Source: an uncultured Ruminococcus sp. | Lineage (GTDB): Bacteria; Bacillota; Clostridia; Oscillospirales; Acutalibacteraceae | Assembly: GCA_902773135.1 (NCBI GenBank) | Contig: CACYDP010000084.1 | Coordinates: 18,583 to 82,582 of the forward strand | Reading direction: 5' to 3' | DNA length: 64,000 nt | Part shown: one piece after another, positions 9,423-17,839 of the stretch | Numbering within the stretch: position 1 is the first letter of the stretch | How the letters are laid out: each line of letters opens with the position of its first letter | Program-made: the position numbers and the translations under genes | The notes under the pieces: generated by a model | What the model was told of the DNA's origin: nothing | The model's database searches: none | The model's input: the letters and a program-made list of their open reading frames with translations, nothing else

Positions 9423-10447
9423 TGAAAACAAGTGATTTTTACTATGATCTTCCCGAAGAATTGATTGCACAGACACCGCTTGAACCTCGTGACAGTTCCA
9501 GACTTCTGGTAATGAACAGAGAAACCGGCGAAATTAAACATCAGCACTTTTATGACATCATTGACTATCTCAAAGAGGGAGATTGTCTGATACTGAATGA
9601 TTCAAGAGTACTGCCTGCCAGAATCTACGGAACTAAAGATGAAACGGGAGCAAATGTGGAATTTCTGCTGTTAAGACATATTGAAGATAAATGTTGGGAA
9701 GCTCTGGCGAAACCAGGCAAAAAAGCAAAGATTGGTACACGCTTTTCATTCGGAAACGGTCTGATGACCTGCACTGTCACCGATGTTCTTGAGGATGGAA
9801 ACAGAATATTGCAGTTTGAGTGTGACGGCAATTTTTATGAAGCACTTGATCAGCTCGGTCAGATGCCCCTGCCGCCGTATATACACGAAAAACTGAAAGA
9901 CAAAGAACGTTATCAGACCGTTTACAGCAGAGAATTAGGTTCGGCTGCGGCACCTACGGCAGGTTTGCATTTTACCGATGAACTGCTTCAAAAAGTGAAA
10001 GACAAGGGTGTCAAAATAGGTTTTGTAACGCTCCATGTCGGACTGGGAACATTTCGTCCCGTCAAAGTGGATGATGTCACTAAACATCATATGCATTCCG
10101 AGCATTATGAAATTCCTCAGAAAACTGTTGATTTGATTAATGAAACAAAGAAAAACGGCGGTCGTGTCATTTCAGTAGGTACCACAAGCTGCCGTACACT
10201 GGAAACAGCGGCACAAAAAGATGGTCATATCAGAGCGAGTGAGGGCTGGACGGATATATTTATTTATCCCGGTTTTAAATTTAAAGTGCTCGACGGACTT
10301 ATCACGAATTTTCATCTTCCCGAAAGCACACTGATAATGCTGGTTTCGGCTTTTGCAGGCTATGACAATGTTATGAATGCCTATAAAATTGCCGTTCAGA
10401 AAAAATACAGATTTTTTAGTTTCGGTGATGCTATGATAATTCTATAA
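9422..10447 (+). CDS. queA: SAM:tRNA ribosyltransferase-isomerase QueA
   Basis: Transfers and isomerises the ribosyl group of SAM onto preQ1 in tRNA to give epoxyqueuosine. Typical blocks are [24 protein letters not shown] at the start, [31 protein letters not shown] and [20 protein letters not shown]. The 341 residues match the family. Overlaps mnmA by one base. No other queuosine pathway genes are in the window, so preQ1 supply is encoded elsewhere or imported. Confidence 0.97.
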   Translation: MKTSDFYYDLPEELIAQTPLEPRDSSRLLVMNRETGEIKHQHFYDIIDYLKEGDCLILNDSRVLPARIYGTKDETGANVEFLLLRHIEDKCWEALAKPGKKAKIGTRFSFGNGLMTCTVTDVLEDGNRILQFECDGNFYEALDQLGQMPLPPYIHEKLKDKERYQTVYSRELGSAAAPTAGLHFTDELLQKVKDKGVKIGFVTLHVGLGTFRPVKVDDVTKHHMHSEHYEIPQKTVDLINETKKNGGRVISVGTTSCRTLETAAQKDGHIRASEGWTDIFIYPGFKFKVLDGLITNFHLPESTLIMLVSAFAGYDNVMNAYKIAVQKKYRFFSFGDAMIIL

Positions 10448-10474
10448 AATATCTATTATATTAATACAAATATA

Positions 10475-10503
10475 TTGACAATTGCAGCGGATTTGCGTAT
10501 AAC
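10475..10503 (+). promoter_or_regulatory. Sigma-A promoter of the antitoxin gene
   Basis: TTGACA at 10475-10480 and TATAAC at 10498-10503 are separated by exactly 17 bases, 32 bases before the antitoxin ATG. A TTG start in this frame would begin inside the -35 box, which argues for the downstream ATG. Confidence 0.75.
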
Positions 10504-10534
10504 GATCTCAGAAATAAAAAAGGGGGATCAGATT

Positions 10535-10807
10535 ATGGCAATGACAAATGTTAATATCAGAATGGATGAGGCTACAAAAATCGCTTTCGATAAGTTTTGT
10601 GAGGAGATAGGTTTATCAGTAAGTGCAGCCTTCAACATTTTTGCAAGAACAGTCGTAAGAGAACAAAGGATACCATTTGAACTTACGACAGAGGTTCCGA
10701 ATGATGTCACAAAAAGAGCCATAGAAAATGTAAGAAATGGAGTAGGACTCAGCAGAGGATTTAATTCGGTTTCAGAGCTGATGGAGGATTTGTATGCTGA
10801 CGATTAA
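10535..10807 (+). CDS. RelB/DinJ-family antitoxin
   Basis: Ninety-residue ribbon-helix-helix protein: TNVNIRMDEATKIAFDKFCEEIG is the N-terminal strand and first helix of the RelB/DinJ fold, followed by LSVSAAFNIFARTVVREQRIPFEL. These antitoxins bind the toxin through the C-terminal half and repress their own promoter through the N-terminal half. The start is chosen by the AAAGGGGGATC ribosome site; an extension to 10475 would run through a promoter. The antitoxin overlaps the beginning of a toxin frame that is broken, so it appears to be an orphan. Confidence 0.9.
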   Translation: MAMTNVNIRMDEATKIAFDKFCEEIGLSVSAAFNIFARTVVREQRIPFELTTEVPNDVTKRAIENVRNGVGLSRGFNSVSELMEDLYADD

Positions 10808-10925
10808 GTATGAAACTAACTTCAAAAAAGATTTCAAACGTATCCTGAAACGAGGTTACAACATTTCATTGATGGATATACATTCTTGCCATATCGGGTT
10901 CATCGTCACCCTGTACCATACATAA
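10794..10925 (+). pseudogene. Truncated YafQ/RelE-type toxin
   Basis: An ATG inside the last codons of the antitoxin opens a frame beginning MLTIKYETNFKKDFKRILKR, matching the N-terminus of YafQ-like mRNA interferases that pair with DinJ-type antitoxins. After about 25 residues the resemblance stops and the frame runs 43 residues into the 3' end of the acetyltransferase gene on the other strand. The remaining 60-70 residues, including the catalytic histidines, are absent. The 14-base gene overlap is the normal antitoxin-toxin coupling, so this is the remnant of a real operon. The breakpoint is near 10860-10875. Confidence 0.75.
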
Positions 10926-11312
10926 AAATTTCCAGCCGTATCTTTCATAAAATGAAGTATGGTCGGTCAACAGATAAAGTGTGTCGATACCGTATTTCTT
11001 CATATCTTCACAGACAAAATGGAGAAGTTTGCCTGCAATTCCCTGACAGCGATGATCTTCCTCCACGTAAACGGCACAGACATTCGGCGTTAAATCCTTG
11101 CGATTATGAAAATCATTTTTTATTACACCAAGTCCGCCGATCATTTTGCTGTCCTCCACAGCGACATACCACTGGGGAACACCTGATTGATTTTTCAGAC
11201 ATTCGTCCATACTTTCCAGATAGGCTTCCAGCGGAATGCCCCATTTTTCGTGAAACCATTGTGCCATTTCATTTTTTGTTTCGGGATTGTCGATCAGTCT
11301 TTTAATTTCCAT
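10866..11312 (-). CDS. GNAT family N-acetyltransferase
   Basis: About 148 residues. The acetyl-CoA binding motif is seen in CAVYVEEDHRCQGIAGKLLHFV, followed by LYLLTDHTSFYERYGWKFLC, which is usual for small GNAT enzymes. The substrate cannot be predicted. The start (MEIKRLIDNPE) is taken behind AAAGGATTAACACCT; an upstream extension to 11408 is AT-rich and runs into a terminator. Its 3' end lies directly against the truncated toxin remnant, so a deletion apparently fused this gene's tail to the toxin locus. The C-terminus (DMARMYIHQ) looks complete. Confidence 0.88.
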   Translation of the reverse strand: MEIKRLIDNPETKNEMAQWFHEKWGIPLEAYLESMDECLKNQSGVPQWYVAVEDSKMIGGLGVIKNDFHNRKDLTPNVCAVYVEEDHRCQGIAGKLLHFVCEDMKKYGIDTLYLLTDHTSFYERYGWKFLCMVQGDDEPDMARMYIHQ

Positions 11313-11405
11313 AGGTGTTAATCCTTTCGTTTGATATTTTATCTGAGTCCTATTATAGCGTATTTGTTTTGACAGGTAAACCTCAAAAACAATTATAAAA
11401 AACAA

Positions 11406-11433
11406 CAAGCCGACAAATTAAAATGCCGGCTTG
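11406..11433 (-). terminator. Terminator of the CD3324-like gene
   Basis: Stem CAAGCCG / CGGCTTG directly after the gene, followed on the minus strand by TTGTTTTTTAT. It has T-rich flanks on both strands and may act in both directions. Confidence 0.75.
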
Positions 11434-11706
11434 CTATTTTTTTTTGCACTGTAAAATGATTCTCTGAATGCTTTTGTCAGACAGACAATAGTGATCGGCG
11501 AGTTCCGGTATTGTCTTGCCGGAAACATAGTCAGCAAAAATACAGGAATTTCTTTCTTCGAGTTCCTTTTTGATACCCGATCTCGACCCCCAGTCAGAAC
11601 GGCAGTCGGATTTTTTTGGAATATAGATATTTTCACCGTCCACATATTGCTGAATCATTTCAATAATATTTTTAGGCAGAACATCTTCTGCTCTAAGATA
11701 GCTCAT
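11434..11706 (-). CDS. CD3324-family small helix-turn-helix protein
   Basis: Ninety residues resembling the CD3324/Mor-like family of Firmicutes: PKNIIEMIQQYVDGENIYIPKK followed by a short basic segment (SDCRSDWGSRSGIKKELEERN), then a C-terminal HTH (TIPELADHYCLSDKSIQRII). Function is not established; members are presumed DNA-binding regulators. An AGGAGG ribosome site precedes the ATG, and a terminator follows the stop. A promoter and a possible 8-codon leader frame lie upstream. Confidence 0.8.
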   Translation of the reverse strand: MSYLRAEDVLPKNIIEMIQQYVDGENIYIPKKSDCRSDWGSRSGIKKELEERNSCIFADYVSGKTIPELADHYCLSDKSIQRIILQCKKK

Positions 11707-11795
11707 TGTTGCCTCCTAAAATCAATAAAATCTCAGGTCAAGCAATGGCTATAACAATATTAGATTTGATTTACATTTATTGAAACAGCCAAAGC

Positions 11796-11822
11796 TTATT
11801 TGGCAATAACATATCTTTTCAC
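11796..11822 (-). CDS. Possible 8-codon leader frame before the CD3324-like gene
   Basis: GTG-initiated frame encoding MKRYVIAK, preceded at ideal distance by AAGGAGGGCTGC and lying downstream of a good promoter on the same strand. The stop codon is within the loop of a GCCAAA / TTTGGC hairpin. Such an arrangement could be a leader peptide, but the frame is too short to support by coding signal and may be chance or the start of a decayed gene. Confidence 0.25.
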   Translation of the reverse strand: MKRYVIAK

Positions 11823-11869
11823 AAAGCAGCCCTCCTTGATATCATATTTTGCATTCATCAAGCAAATAT

Positions 11870-11898
11870 AGTATATCATTTGAAACCTATACCGTCAA
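11870..11898 (-). promoter_or_regulatory. Sigma-A promoter for the CD3324-like gene
   Basis: On the minus strand TTGACG (11898-11893) and TATACT (11875-11870) are spaced by 17 bases. The predicted start is about 160 bases upstream of the CD3324-like gene. The rest of the 11707-12095 gap shows no other gene apart from the palindromic repeat at its right end. Confidence 0.65.
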
Positions 11899-12022
11899 TG
11901 ACAATCGTTCATAAATCAGCGGTGATTTTTATAAAAGACAACAATTTTTATCCAACTAAGCGGCTCATTCACATTTGACCTTGTATGCAGTTTGTAATAT
12001 AATAAAAAGGCAAAAAGTTTTA

Positions 12023-12074
12023 AGAGCCTGTTTCCTATCTATGCCGTAGGGTGCGAAGATGTGAAACGAATTCT
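12023..12074 (-). repeat. Dispersed palindromic repeat, copy 1 (minus orientation)
   Basis: A 52-bp imperfect palindrome. On the minus strand it reads AGAATTCGTTT at one end, CACATCTTCGCACC in the middle and GAAACAGGCTCT at the other end. It matches the copies at 30207, 41898, 45612 and 52698. This copy is the exception in position: it lies in the leader of the EamA gene, in reverse orientation, instead of after a stop codon. Confidence 0.8.
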
Positions 12075-12095
12075 GAAATAAGTGAGGGATGGAAA

Positions 12096-12989
12096 TTGAG
12101 TAAAAAAAATAAAGCGATCATCTATATCATTTTATCGGCGTTTTGTTTTGCTTTTATGAATTTGTTTGTCAGACTGTCGGGAGATATACCGTCTGTGCAG
12201 AAAAGTTTTTTCCGGAATTTTGTGGCAGTATTTTTTGCATTGGGGGTAATGCTGAAAAACAAAAACAGTTTCAAATGGAAAAAAGGAAATTTCAAATATC
12301 TTCTGCTCCGTTCGGCAACAGGAACGCTCGGGATATTATGCAATTTTTATGCGATAGATCATATACCGCTTGCCGATGCTTCCATACTGAATAAGATGTC
12401 ACCGTTTTTTGTGATTATCTTTTCATTCTTTTTATTAAAGGAGAAATTAACGTTTTTGCAGGGCTCTGCGGTATTTCTTGCATTTGTCGGAACGATGTTT
12501 ATTATCAAACCGTCCTTTCAGAATGTGGAACTGATTCCATCGGCAATAGGACTGTGCGGCGGATTGTGTGCAGGATTTGCTTATTCGATGGTGCGTGTCC
12601 TCGGCACAAAAAAGGAAAACGGTTCTTTGATTGTATTGTTTTTCTCTGTTTTTTCGTGTGTGGTCACGCTGCCGTATATGCTGTTCGATTTTCACCCGAT
12701 GGAATGGTGGCAGATACTGATGCTGATCGGTGCAGGACTTTCGGCATCGGGCGGTCAGTTCGGTATTACAGCAGCCTACTGCAATGCACCTGCCCGTGAA
12801 ATATCGGTATATGATTATTCACAGATTATATTTGCTACACTGCTGGGTTTTGCCTTTCTGGGAGAAATCCCCGATATATACAGCTTTATTGGGTATATTA
12901 TCATCATTTCTATGGCACTTTTGATGTTTCTGTACAACAATGATAAATGGATTTTTAAAAACCGGAAAAAGAAGCAGGAACACCTTTAA
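12096..12989 (+). CDS. EamA/DMT-family transporter
   Basis: Ten-helix drug/metabolite transporter with two EamA repeats of five helices. Hydrophobic segments begin at IYIILSAFCFAFMNLFVRL and end at IYSFIGYIIIISMALLMFLY, followed by a basic tail. Half one contains DHIPLADASILNKMSPFF and half two YCNAPAREISVYDYSQIIFA, both typical of the family. The substrate is unknown; members export amino acids or metabolites. The start is a TTG behind GAGGGATGG; an in-frame GTG at 12051 lies inside the palindromic repeat and is unlikely. 297 residues. Confidence 0.88.
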   Translation: MSKKNKAIIYIILSAFCFAFMNLFVRLSGDIPSVQKSFFRNFVAVFFALGVMLKNKNSFKWKKGNFKYLLLRSATGTLGILCNFYAIDHIPLADASILNKMSPFFVIIFSFFLLKEKLTFLQGSAVFLAFVGTMFIIKPSFQNVELIPSAIGLCGGLCAGFAYSMVRVLGTKKENGSLIVLFFSVFSCVVTLPYMLFDFHPMEWWQILMLIGAGLSASGGQFGITAAYCNAPAREISVYDYSQIIFATLLGFAFLGEIPDIYSFIGYIIIISMALLMFLYNNDKWIFKNRKKKQEHL

Positions 12990-13016
12990 AAAAATATTTC
13001 TATCGCAACGGCTTTG

Positions 13017-13256
13017 TCATGGCTCGGTTTTGATCAGAAATATGGTAGAACCGTGATTCAGACCAATAATTTTTCGTTCGATTTTGGGATGTTTAAAATT
13101 TCTGACGGTACTTTGCAGTGCCGTACCTCCCCGATAACCGTGTATCACATTGATTTCACGTATGTTTTTGGGGAGTTTTTTCATTGTATCCGTCAATAAT
13201 TTTCTGGCACTTTCGCTTGTATGACCGTGCAGGTCAATTTCAATGGCATAGGGCAT
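13017..13256 (-). CDS. Stand-alone Smr domain protein
   Basis: A 79-residue Smr (small MutS-related) domain: IDLHGHTSESARKLL carries the conserved DLHG, INVIHGYRGGTALQSTVR the HGxGxG-type motif and IIGLNHGSTIFLI the end strand. Smr domains bind or nick branched DNA or act on RNA in translation quality control. Two in-frame ATGs exist; AAAGGAG abuts the first and is correctly spaced for the second, which is used. It faces the EamA gene, with their stop codons 27 bases apart. Confidence 0.85.
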   Translation of the reverse strand: MPYAIEIDLHGHTSESARKLLTDTMKKLPKNIREINVIHGYRGGTALQSTVRNFKHPKIERKIIGLNHGSTIFLIKTEP

Positions 13257-13394
13257 TGTTTTCATCTCCTTTGGCGTTTGTTGATGAGATCATTGTAGCA
13301 TATACGGCGGAAAAAATAAATTGCATATTTACTTTTTTGTTTTAATGTGTTAAAATTTTAATACAATAAATTCAGTATACGGAGGAATGATCTG

Positions 13395-13703
13395 ATGAAT
13401 CCGAAAATTAAAAATTCCAATACGGAAACACTTTTCAAAGCAATTTTAACACTGAAAAGTGTAGATGAATGTTATGCATTTTTTGACGATTTGTGCACCG
13501 TACCGGAAATCAAAGCGATGGCGCAAAGATATATTGTCGCAAAAATGCTGAACGAGGGCGAAATTTATAATGAGATTGTTCTTCAAACGGGAGCAAGCAC
13601 AGCAACCATCAGCCGTGTGAATCGTTCATTGAATTACGGCAGTGACGGTTATGTTATGACATTTCATCGACTGAAAGAAAACGAAGAGGAGGAGAATGCT
13701 TGA
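13395..13703 (+). CDS. YerC/YecD family TrpR-like protein
   Basis: 102 residues with the TrpR-type helical fold and HTH: LCTVPEIKAMAQRYIVAKML then NEIVLQTGASTATISRVNRSLNYGSDGY. Members are uncharacterised DNA-binding proteins, common in Firmicutes; no tryptophan genes are nearby. Its stop overlaps the next gene's TTG start by 4 bases, so it is co-translated with a methyltransferase. Confidence 0.9.
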   Translation: MNPKIKNSNTETLFKAILTLKSVDECYAFFDDLCTVPEIKAMAQRYIVAKMLNEGEIYNEIVLQTGASTATISRVNRSLNYGSDGYVMTFHRLKENEEEENA

Positions 13704-14443
13704 GTTCATACTCGTATTTTGCGGATTTTTACGACAGCCTCACGGATAATGTGGAATATGATAAAAAAGCTGATTACATTACCGAAATAATGAAACGTCA
13801 TCATCACGAATTCGGTCTTACCCTTGACCTTGCCTGCGGAACGGGCAGTCTGGCTGTTGAATTATATAAAAGAGGTGTCGATATATTTGGTGCAGATGCA
13901 TCGGCGGATATGCTGACAGCAGCACAGCAAAAAACAGCCGAACAGGGTTTTCAGATAATGTTTCTGCATCAGAAAATGCAGCACCTCCATCTTTTCGGAA
14001 CCATTGACACCTGTTTGTGTACGCTTGACAGTATCAATCACCTTCCGTCGAAGAATGATGTCTGCAAAACTTTTGAATCGGTGTACCGGTACCTGAATGA
14101 CGGTGGATTGTTTGTCTTTGATGCCAATACAGTGTATAAACATCAATATGTGCTTGGCGACAATTGCTATATATATGATAAAAAAGATGTTTTCTGTGCA
14201 TGGCAGAATAATTTTAATGCGAGAAACAATAAAGTCATTATCACCCTTGACTTTTTTGTTCCGAGAGGTACAATATATGAAAGATACTCCGAGCAGTTTT
14301 CGGAGCGTGCCTACACACGGGAAGAAATGACGGAAATGCTGACAAGCTCCGGATTGTGTATTGAAGCCGTGTATGACGATATGAGTTTTGAAAGTCCTAA
14401 AGCGGATTCTCAAAGAGAAATTTATGTGACAAGGAAGAATTAA
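13700..14443 (+). CDS. Class I SAM-dependent methyltransferase
   Basis: 247 residues with a Rossmann methyltransferase fold: motif I is TLDLACGTGSLAVELYKRG, motif II GADASADML, and a post-motif CTLDSINHL. The C-terminal half contains beta strands with DDMSFESPKADSQREIYVTRK. The substrate is not predictable. It starts with TTG overlapping the yerC stop, behind AGAGGAGGAG, and is followed after 2 bases by hslO. Confidence 0.85.
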   Translation: MSSYSYFADFYDSLTDNVEYDKKADYITEIMKRHHHEFGLTLDLACGTGSLAVELYKRGVDIFGADASADMLTAAQQKTAEQGFQIMFLHQKMQHLHLFGTIDTCLCTLDSINHLPSKNDVCKTFESVYRYLNDGGLFVFDANTVYKHQYVLGDNCYIYDKKDVFCAWQNNFNARNNKVIITLDFFVPRGTIYERYSEQFSERAYTREEMTEMLTSSGLCIEAVYDDMSFESPKADSQREIYVTRKN

Positions 14444-14445
14444 TT

Positions 14446-15387
14446 ATGAATGAAGATAAAATCATAAGATGTATTACATCAGACGGTGCAGTGATGGCTG
14501 CGGCAGTCGATACGTCCAATCTGGTATATACCGCCTCAAAAGTGCATCTGACTTCCGCTGTTGGTTCAGCTGCTTTGGGCAGACTTCTCACGGCAGCCTC
14601 CATTATGGGTGCTCAGCTGAAACAGGATAATGCCAGCATCACGCTGAGAATCAACGGCAATCAAAGCGAAACAGGGGCGATTATCGCCGTGTCGGACAGT
14701 AGAGGAAATGTACGGGGATACTTGCAGAACCCCGACTGCCCGACCGAATATTATGAAAACGGCAAAATCAATGTAGCAAAGGCTGTTGGCAAAACCGGTG
14801 TGCTGAATGTAATGAAGGATTACGGCACGGGAGAACCTTATATTGGTATGGTAGAACTTGTGTCGGGAGAAATTGCCGAAGATATTACCAATTATTATGC
14901 CTCAAGCGAACAGATACCGACTGTTTGTGCATTGGGTGTGCTTCTTGATAAGAGAAATCACGAGGTGCTGTTAGCGGGAGGACTGCTGATACAGCTTCTG
15001 CCGGGAGCAGATGAAACAACGATCGATAAAATCGAAGAAAATGTCAGCAAACTGGAACCTATGACGACAATGCTTGCCAAAGGAATGTCTATCCGGGAAA
15101 TATGTGAAAAGGCACTTGATGGATTTCAAGTGGAAGTACTTGATGAGATGCCTATACATTATGCCTGCACTTGCAGCAGGGAAAAAGTAATCAATGCATT
15201 TATCACTTTGCCGGAAGACGAGATACGTTCTATGGCAGATGAAAAAGGCTATGCCGAAGCTCTTTGTCATTTTTGTAAAAAACGTTACAGATTCTCCAAA
15301 TTACAGTTGGAACAAATTATCAAAGAAAGAAAAAATAATAAGACGGATACCGCACAGGACAAAACAAATGAAACAGCAGAGGTTTGA
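14446..15387 (+). CDS. hslO: Redox-regulated chaperone Hsp33
   Basis: Holdase chaperone activated by oxidative unfolding. The N-terminal domain starts with the typical RCITSDGAVMAAAVDTSNLV. The C-terminal zinc switch has the expected CxC (YACTCSREK) and CxxC (LCHFCKKRYRFS) about 30 residues apart, so the redox centre is intact. The 313-residue length exceeds the usual 290 because of a polar tail (KERKNNKTDTAQDKTNE). Two bases separate it from the upstream gene. Confidence 0.96.
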   Translation: MNEDKIIRCITSDGAVMAAAVDTSNLVYTASKVHLTSAVGSAALGRLLTAASIMGAQLKQDNASITLRINGNQSETGAIIAVSDSRGNVRGYLQNPDCPTEYYENGKINVAKAVGKTGVLNVMKDYGTGEPYIGMVELVSGEIAEDITNYYASSEQIPTVCALGVLLDKRNHEVLLAGGLLIQLLPGADETTIDKIEENVSKLEPMTTMLAKGMSIREICEKALDGFQVEVLDEMPIHYACTCSREKVINAFITLPEDEIRSMADEKGYAEALCHFCKKRYRFSKLQLEQIIKERKNNKTDTAQDKTNETAEV

Positions 15388-15388
15388 T

Positions 15389-15982
15389 ATGAGAAATACT
15401 GTCATTACAATCGCCAGAGCTTACGGCAGCGGCGGAAGAACCATCGGAAAAATATTGGCAAAAGAAATGAAGATACCGTACTATGACCGGAATCTGATCT
15501 ATATGGCATCGGAACAAAGCGGTATCAATGTGGAGATGTTTTCCGAACAGGACGAACATATCCATAAAAATACGGACATCATACCGTCTGAAAAAAACAG
15601 ATATGTGTCTAATGACAATATTTTTGAATATCAGTCAAAAATCATATTCGATGTTTCCAATCGGTCAGATTGCATTATTGTCGGCAGATGTGCTAATCAT
15701 CTTTTGCAGAACAGTAAGCACAGAGTGCTAAGGATTTTTATCTATGCACCCGATGATGTATGTATTGAAACGATTATGAAAAAGTTTTCCGTATCAAGAC
15801 GGGAAGCCGAAAAAACGTTCAGACAGATCAACAAGCACAGAAAAGAATATTTCAGGTATCACACGGGCAGGGAATGGGACAGTGCCGAAAATTATGATAT
15901 GTGTTTTGATACTTCGAAATATACCTATGAACAGGTCGTTTCTCTGATTAAAAACTATGCGGAGATTTTTAGCAAAGTATAA
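15389..15982 (+). CDS. Cytidylate kinase-like family protein
   Basis: 197 residues with a P-loop-like N-terminus typical of this family, TIARAYGSGGRTIGKILAKEM, then YYDRNLIYMAS, IIVGRCANHLL and a Y-HTGREWD segment near the C-terminus. The family is related to bacterial CMP kinase but uncharacterised; the canonical GKST lysine-serine pair is replaced by GGRTIG. The start is the ATG just after the hslO stop with AGAGG upstream; longer in-frame extensions overlap hslO and are not credible. Confidence 0.85.
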   Translation: MRNTVITIARAYGSGGRTIGKILAKEMKIPYYDRNLIYMASEQSGINVEMFSEQDEHIHKNTDIIPSEKNRYVSNDNIFEYQSKIIFDVSNRSDCIIVGRCANHLLQNSKHRVLRIFIYAPDDVCIETIMKKFSVSRREAEKTFRQINKHRKEYFRYHTGREWDSAENYDMCFDTSKYTYEQVVSLIKNYAEIFSKV

Positions 15983-16004
15983 TCTTCTGCATTTTTTAAA
16001 AGGA

Positions 16005-16033
16005 TTGACATTGCAGTCATAAAAACTTATAAT
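16005..16033 (+). promoter_or_regulatory. Consensus sigma-A promoter of ilvD
   Basis: Perfect TTGACA (16005-16010) and TATAAT (16028-16033) with 17-base spacing. The leader to the ATG is only about 55 bases, with no room for a T-box or other riboswitch. Confidence 0.9.
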
Positions 16034-16096
16034 GTTAAGTATATCAATTGATAAAAATTCAATGTTTTATTTTTATAAAAAAGGCAGGTAATTATT

Positions 16097-17764
16097 ATGA
16101 ACAGTGATGCAATAAAAAAAGGACCGGGCTGTGCACCGCAGCGTTCACTCCTTCACGCACTCGGAATGACGGATGAAGAAATTCAGAAACCGCTTATCGG
16201 TATTGTAAGTTCCTATAACGAGATTGTTCCGGGACATATGAATATTGATAAAATTGTTAATGCCGTGAAAACAGGTGTTGCGATGGCAGGAGGCAATCCT
16301 GTTGTATTTCCGGCGATTGCTGTATGCGATGGTATTGCAATGGGACATAAGGGTATGAAATATTCACTTGTTACCCGTGACCTGATTGCTGATTCGACCG
16401 AAGCAATGGCAACGGCTCACGCTTTTGATGCTCTGGTAATGGTTCCGAACTGTGATAAAAATGTTCCCGGCTTGCTGATGGCTGCTGCCAGACTGAATAT
16501 ACCGACCATTTTTGTCAGCGGCGGACCGATGTTGGCAGGTCGTGTCAATCAGTGCAAGACAAGTCTTTCCAGTATGTTTGAGGCTGTCGGCTCTTATCGT
16601 TCGGGCAAGATCACGGAAGAAAAATTGTTGGAATATGAAAACAAAGCCTGTCCGTCCTGCGGCTCTTGTTCCGGTATGTATACAGCCAACTCTATGAACT
16701 GCCTTACGGAAGTACTCGGTATGGCACTCAGAGGAAACGGTACTATTCCTGCCGTTTATTCGGAAAGAATCCAGCTTGCTAAACACGCAGGTATGAAAAT
16801 TATGGAACTTCTTGAAAAAGATATAAAACCTCGTGATATTATGACGGAAGATGCTTTCCGCAACGCTCTTACGATGGATATGGCACTTGGATGCAGTACC
16901 AACAGTATGCTGCACCTTCCCGCCATCGCACACGAATGCGGAATTGAACTCAATCTGGATATTGCAAATGAAATCAGCTCCCATACACCGAACTTGTGTC
17001 ATCTGGCACCTGCCGGACGTACTTATATCGAAGATCTTAACGAGGCAGGGGGCATTTATGCCGTAATGAATGAAATCAATAAACTTGGTCTTCTCAAAAC
17101 AGATCTGATTACGGCAACCGGCAAAACCATTGCCGAAAATATCAAGGGCATCGAAAATACCAATCCTGATGTTATCAGACCGGTTGAAAATCCGTACAGC
17201 AAAACGGGCGGTATTGCGGTGCTCAGAGGCAATCTTGCTCCCGACAGCTGTGTCGTGAAACGTTCTGCCGTAGCTCCCGAAATGCTGAAACATTCGGGTC
17301 CTGCTAAGGTTTACAACAGTGAAGAAGAAGCAATGGCAGCGATCAATAATGGTGAAATTGTGGATGGTGACGTTGTGGTTATCCGCTATGAAGGTCCCAA
17401 AGGCGGTCCGGGTATGCGTGAAATGCTGAATCCGACCTCCGCTATTATGGGCAGAGGACTTGGCAGTACCGTTGCTCTGATTACAGACGGACGTTTTTCA
17501 GGTGCTACCAGAGGTGCAGCAATTGGACACGTTTCTCCTGAAGCAGCTGTCGGAGGTCCGATCGCACTGATACAGGACGGGGACATCATTGATATTGACA
17601 TCAACGCTAACACCATCGATGTCAGACTCAGCCCCGAAGAATTGGAGAAAAGACGTGCACAGTGGACACCAAAAGAACCCAGTATCACAACAGGCTATCT
17701 GGCAAGATATGCATCACTCGTTACTTCGGGCAATCGTGGTGCGATTCTTGAAATCAAAAAATAA
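16097..17764 (+). CDS. ilvD: Dihydroxy-acid dehydratase
   Basis: Converts dihydroxy-isovalerate and dihydroxy-methylvalerate to the keto acids of valine and isoleucine; it uses an oxygen-sensitive Fe-S cluster. The ligand cysteines lie in [10 protein letters not shown] and [16 protein letters not shown], and the C-terminal [19 protein letters not shown] is diagnostic. At 555 residues it is complete. It stands apart from the other branched-chain genes, under its own strong promoter. Confidence 0.97.
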   Translation: MNSDAIKKGPGCAPQRSLLHALGMTDEEIQKPLIGIVSSYNEIVPGHMNIDKIVNAVKTGVAMAGGNPVVFPAIAVCDGIAMGHKGMKYSLVTRDLIADSTEAMATAHAFDALVMVPNCDKNVPGLLMAAARLNIPTIFVSGGPMLAGRVNQCKTSLSSMFEAVGSYRSGKITEEKLLEYENKACPSCGSCSGMYTANSMNCLTEVLGMALRGNGTIPAVYSERIQLAKHAGMKIMELLEKDIKPRDIMTEDAFRNALTMDMALGCSTNSMLHLPAIAHECGIELNLDIANEISSHTPNLCHLAPAGRTYIEDLNEAGGIYAVMNEINKLGLLKTDLITATGKTIAENIKGIENTNPDVIRPVENPYSKTGGIAVLRGNLAPDSCVVKRSAVAPEMLKHSGPAKVYNSEEEAMAAINNGEIVDGDVVVIRYEGPKGGPGMREMLNPTSAIMGRGLGSTVALITDGRFSGATRGAAIGHVSPEAAVGGPIALIQDGDIIDIDINANTIDVRLSPEELEKRRAQWTPKEPSITTGYLARYASLVTSGNRGAILEIKK

Positions 17765-17839
17765 ACACAGACACCTGTGAGTCAAATATCAAACGGCGTG
17801 CTGATAAGTACGGTCGGAAAAATTTCGGAGGAAACAACC

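Noticed and set aside
16034-16096. T-box or other leader attenuator for ilvD
   Set aside because: The leader is only about 60 bases, with no conserved T-box sequence or terminator.
16364-17293. 309-codon minus-strand frame opposite ilvD
   Set aside because: Antisense shadow of a certain gene; no ribosome site.
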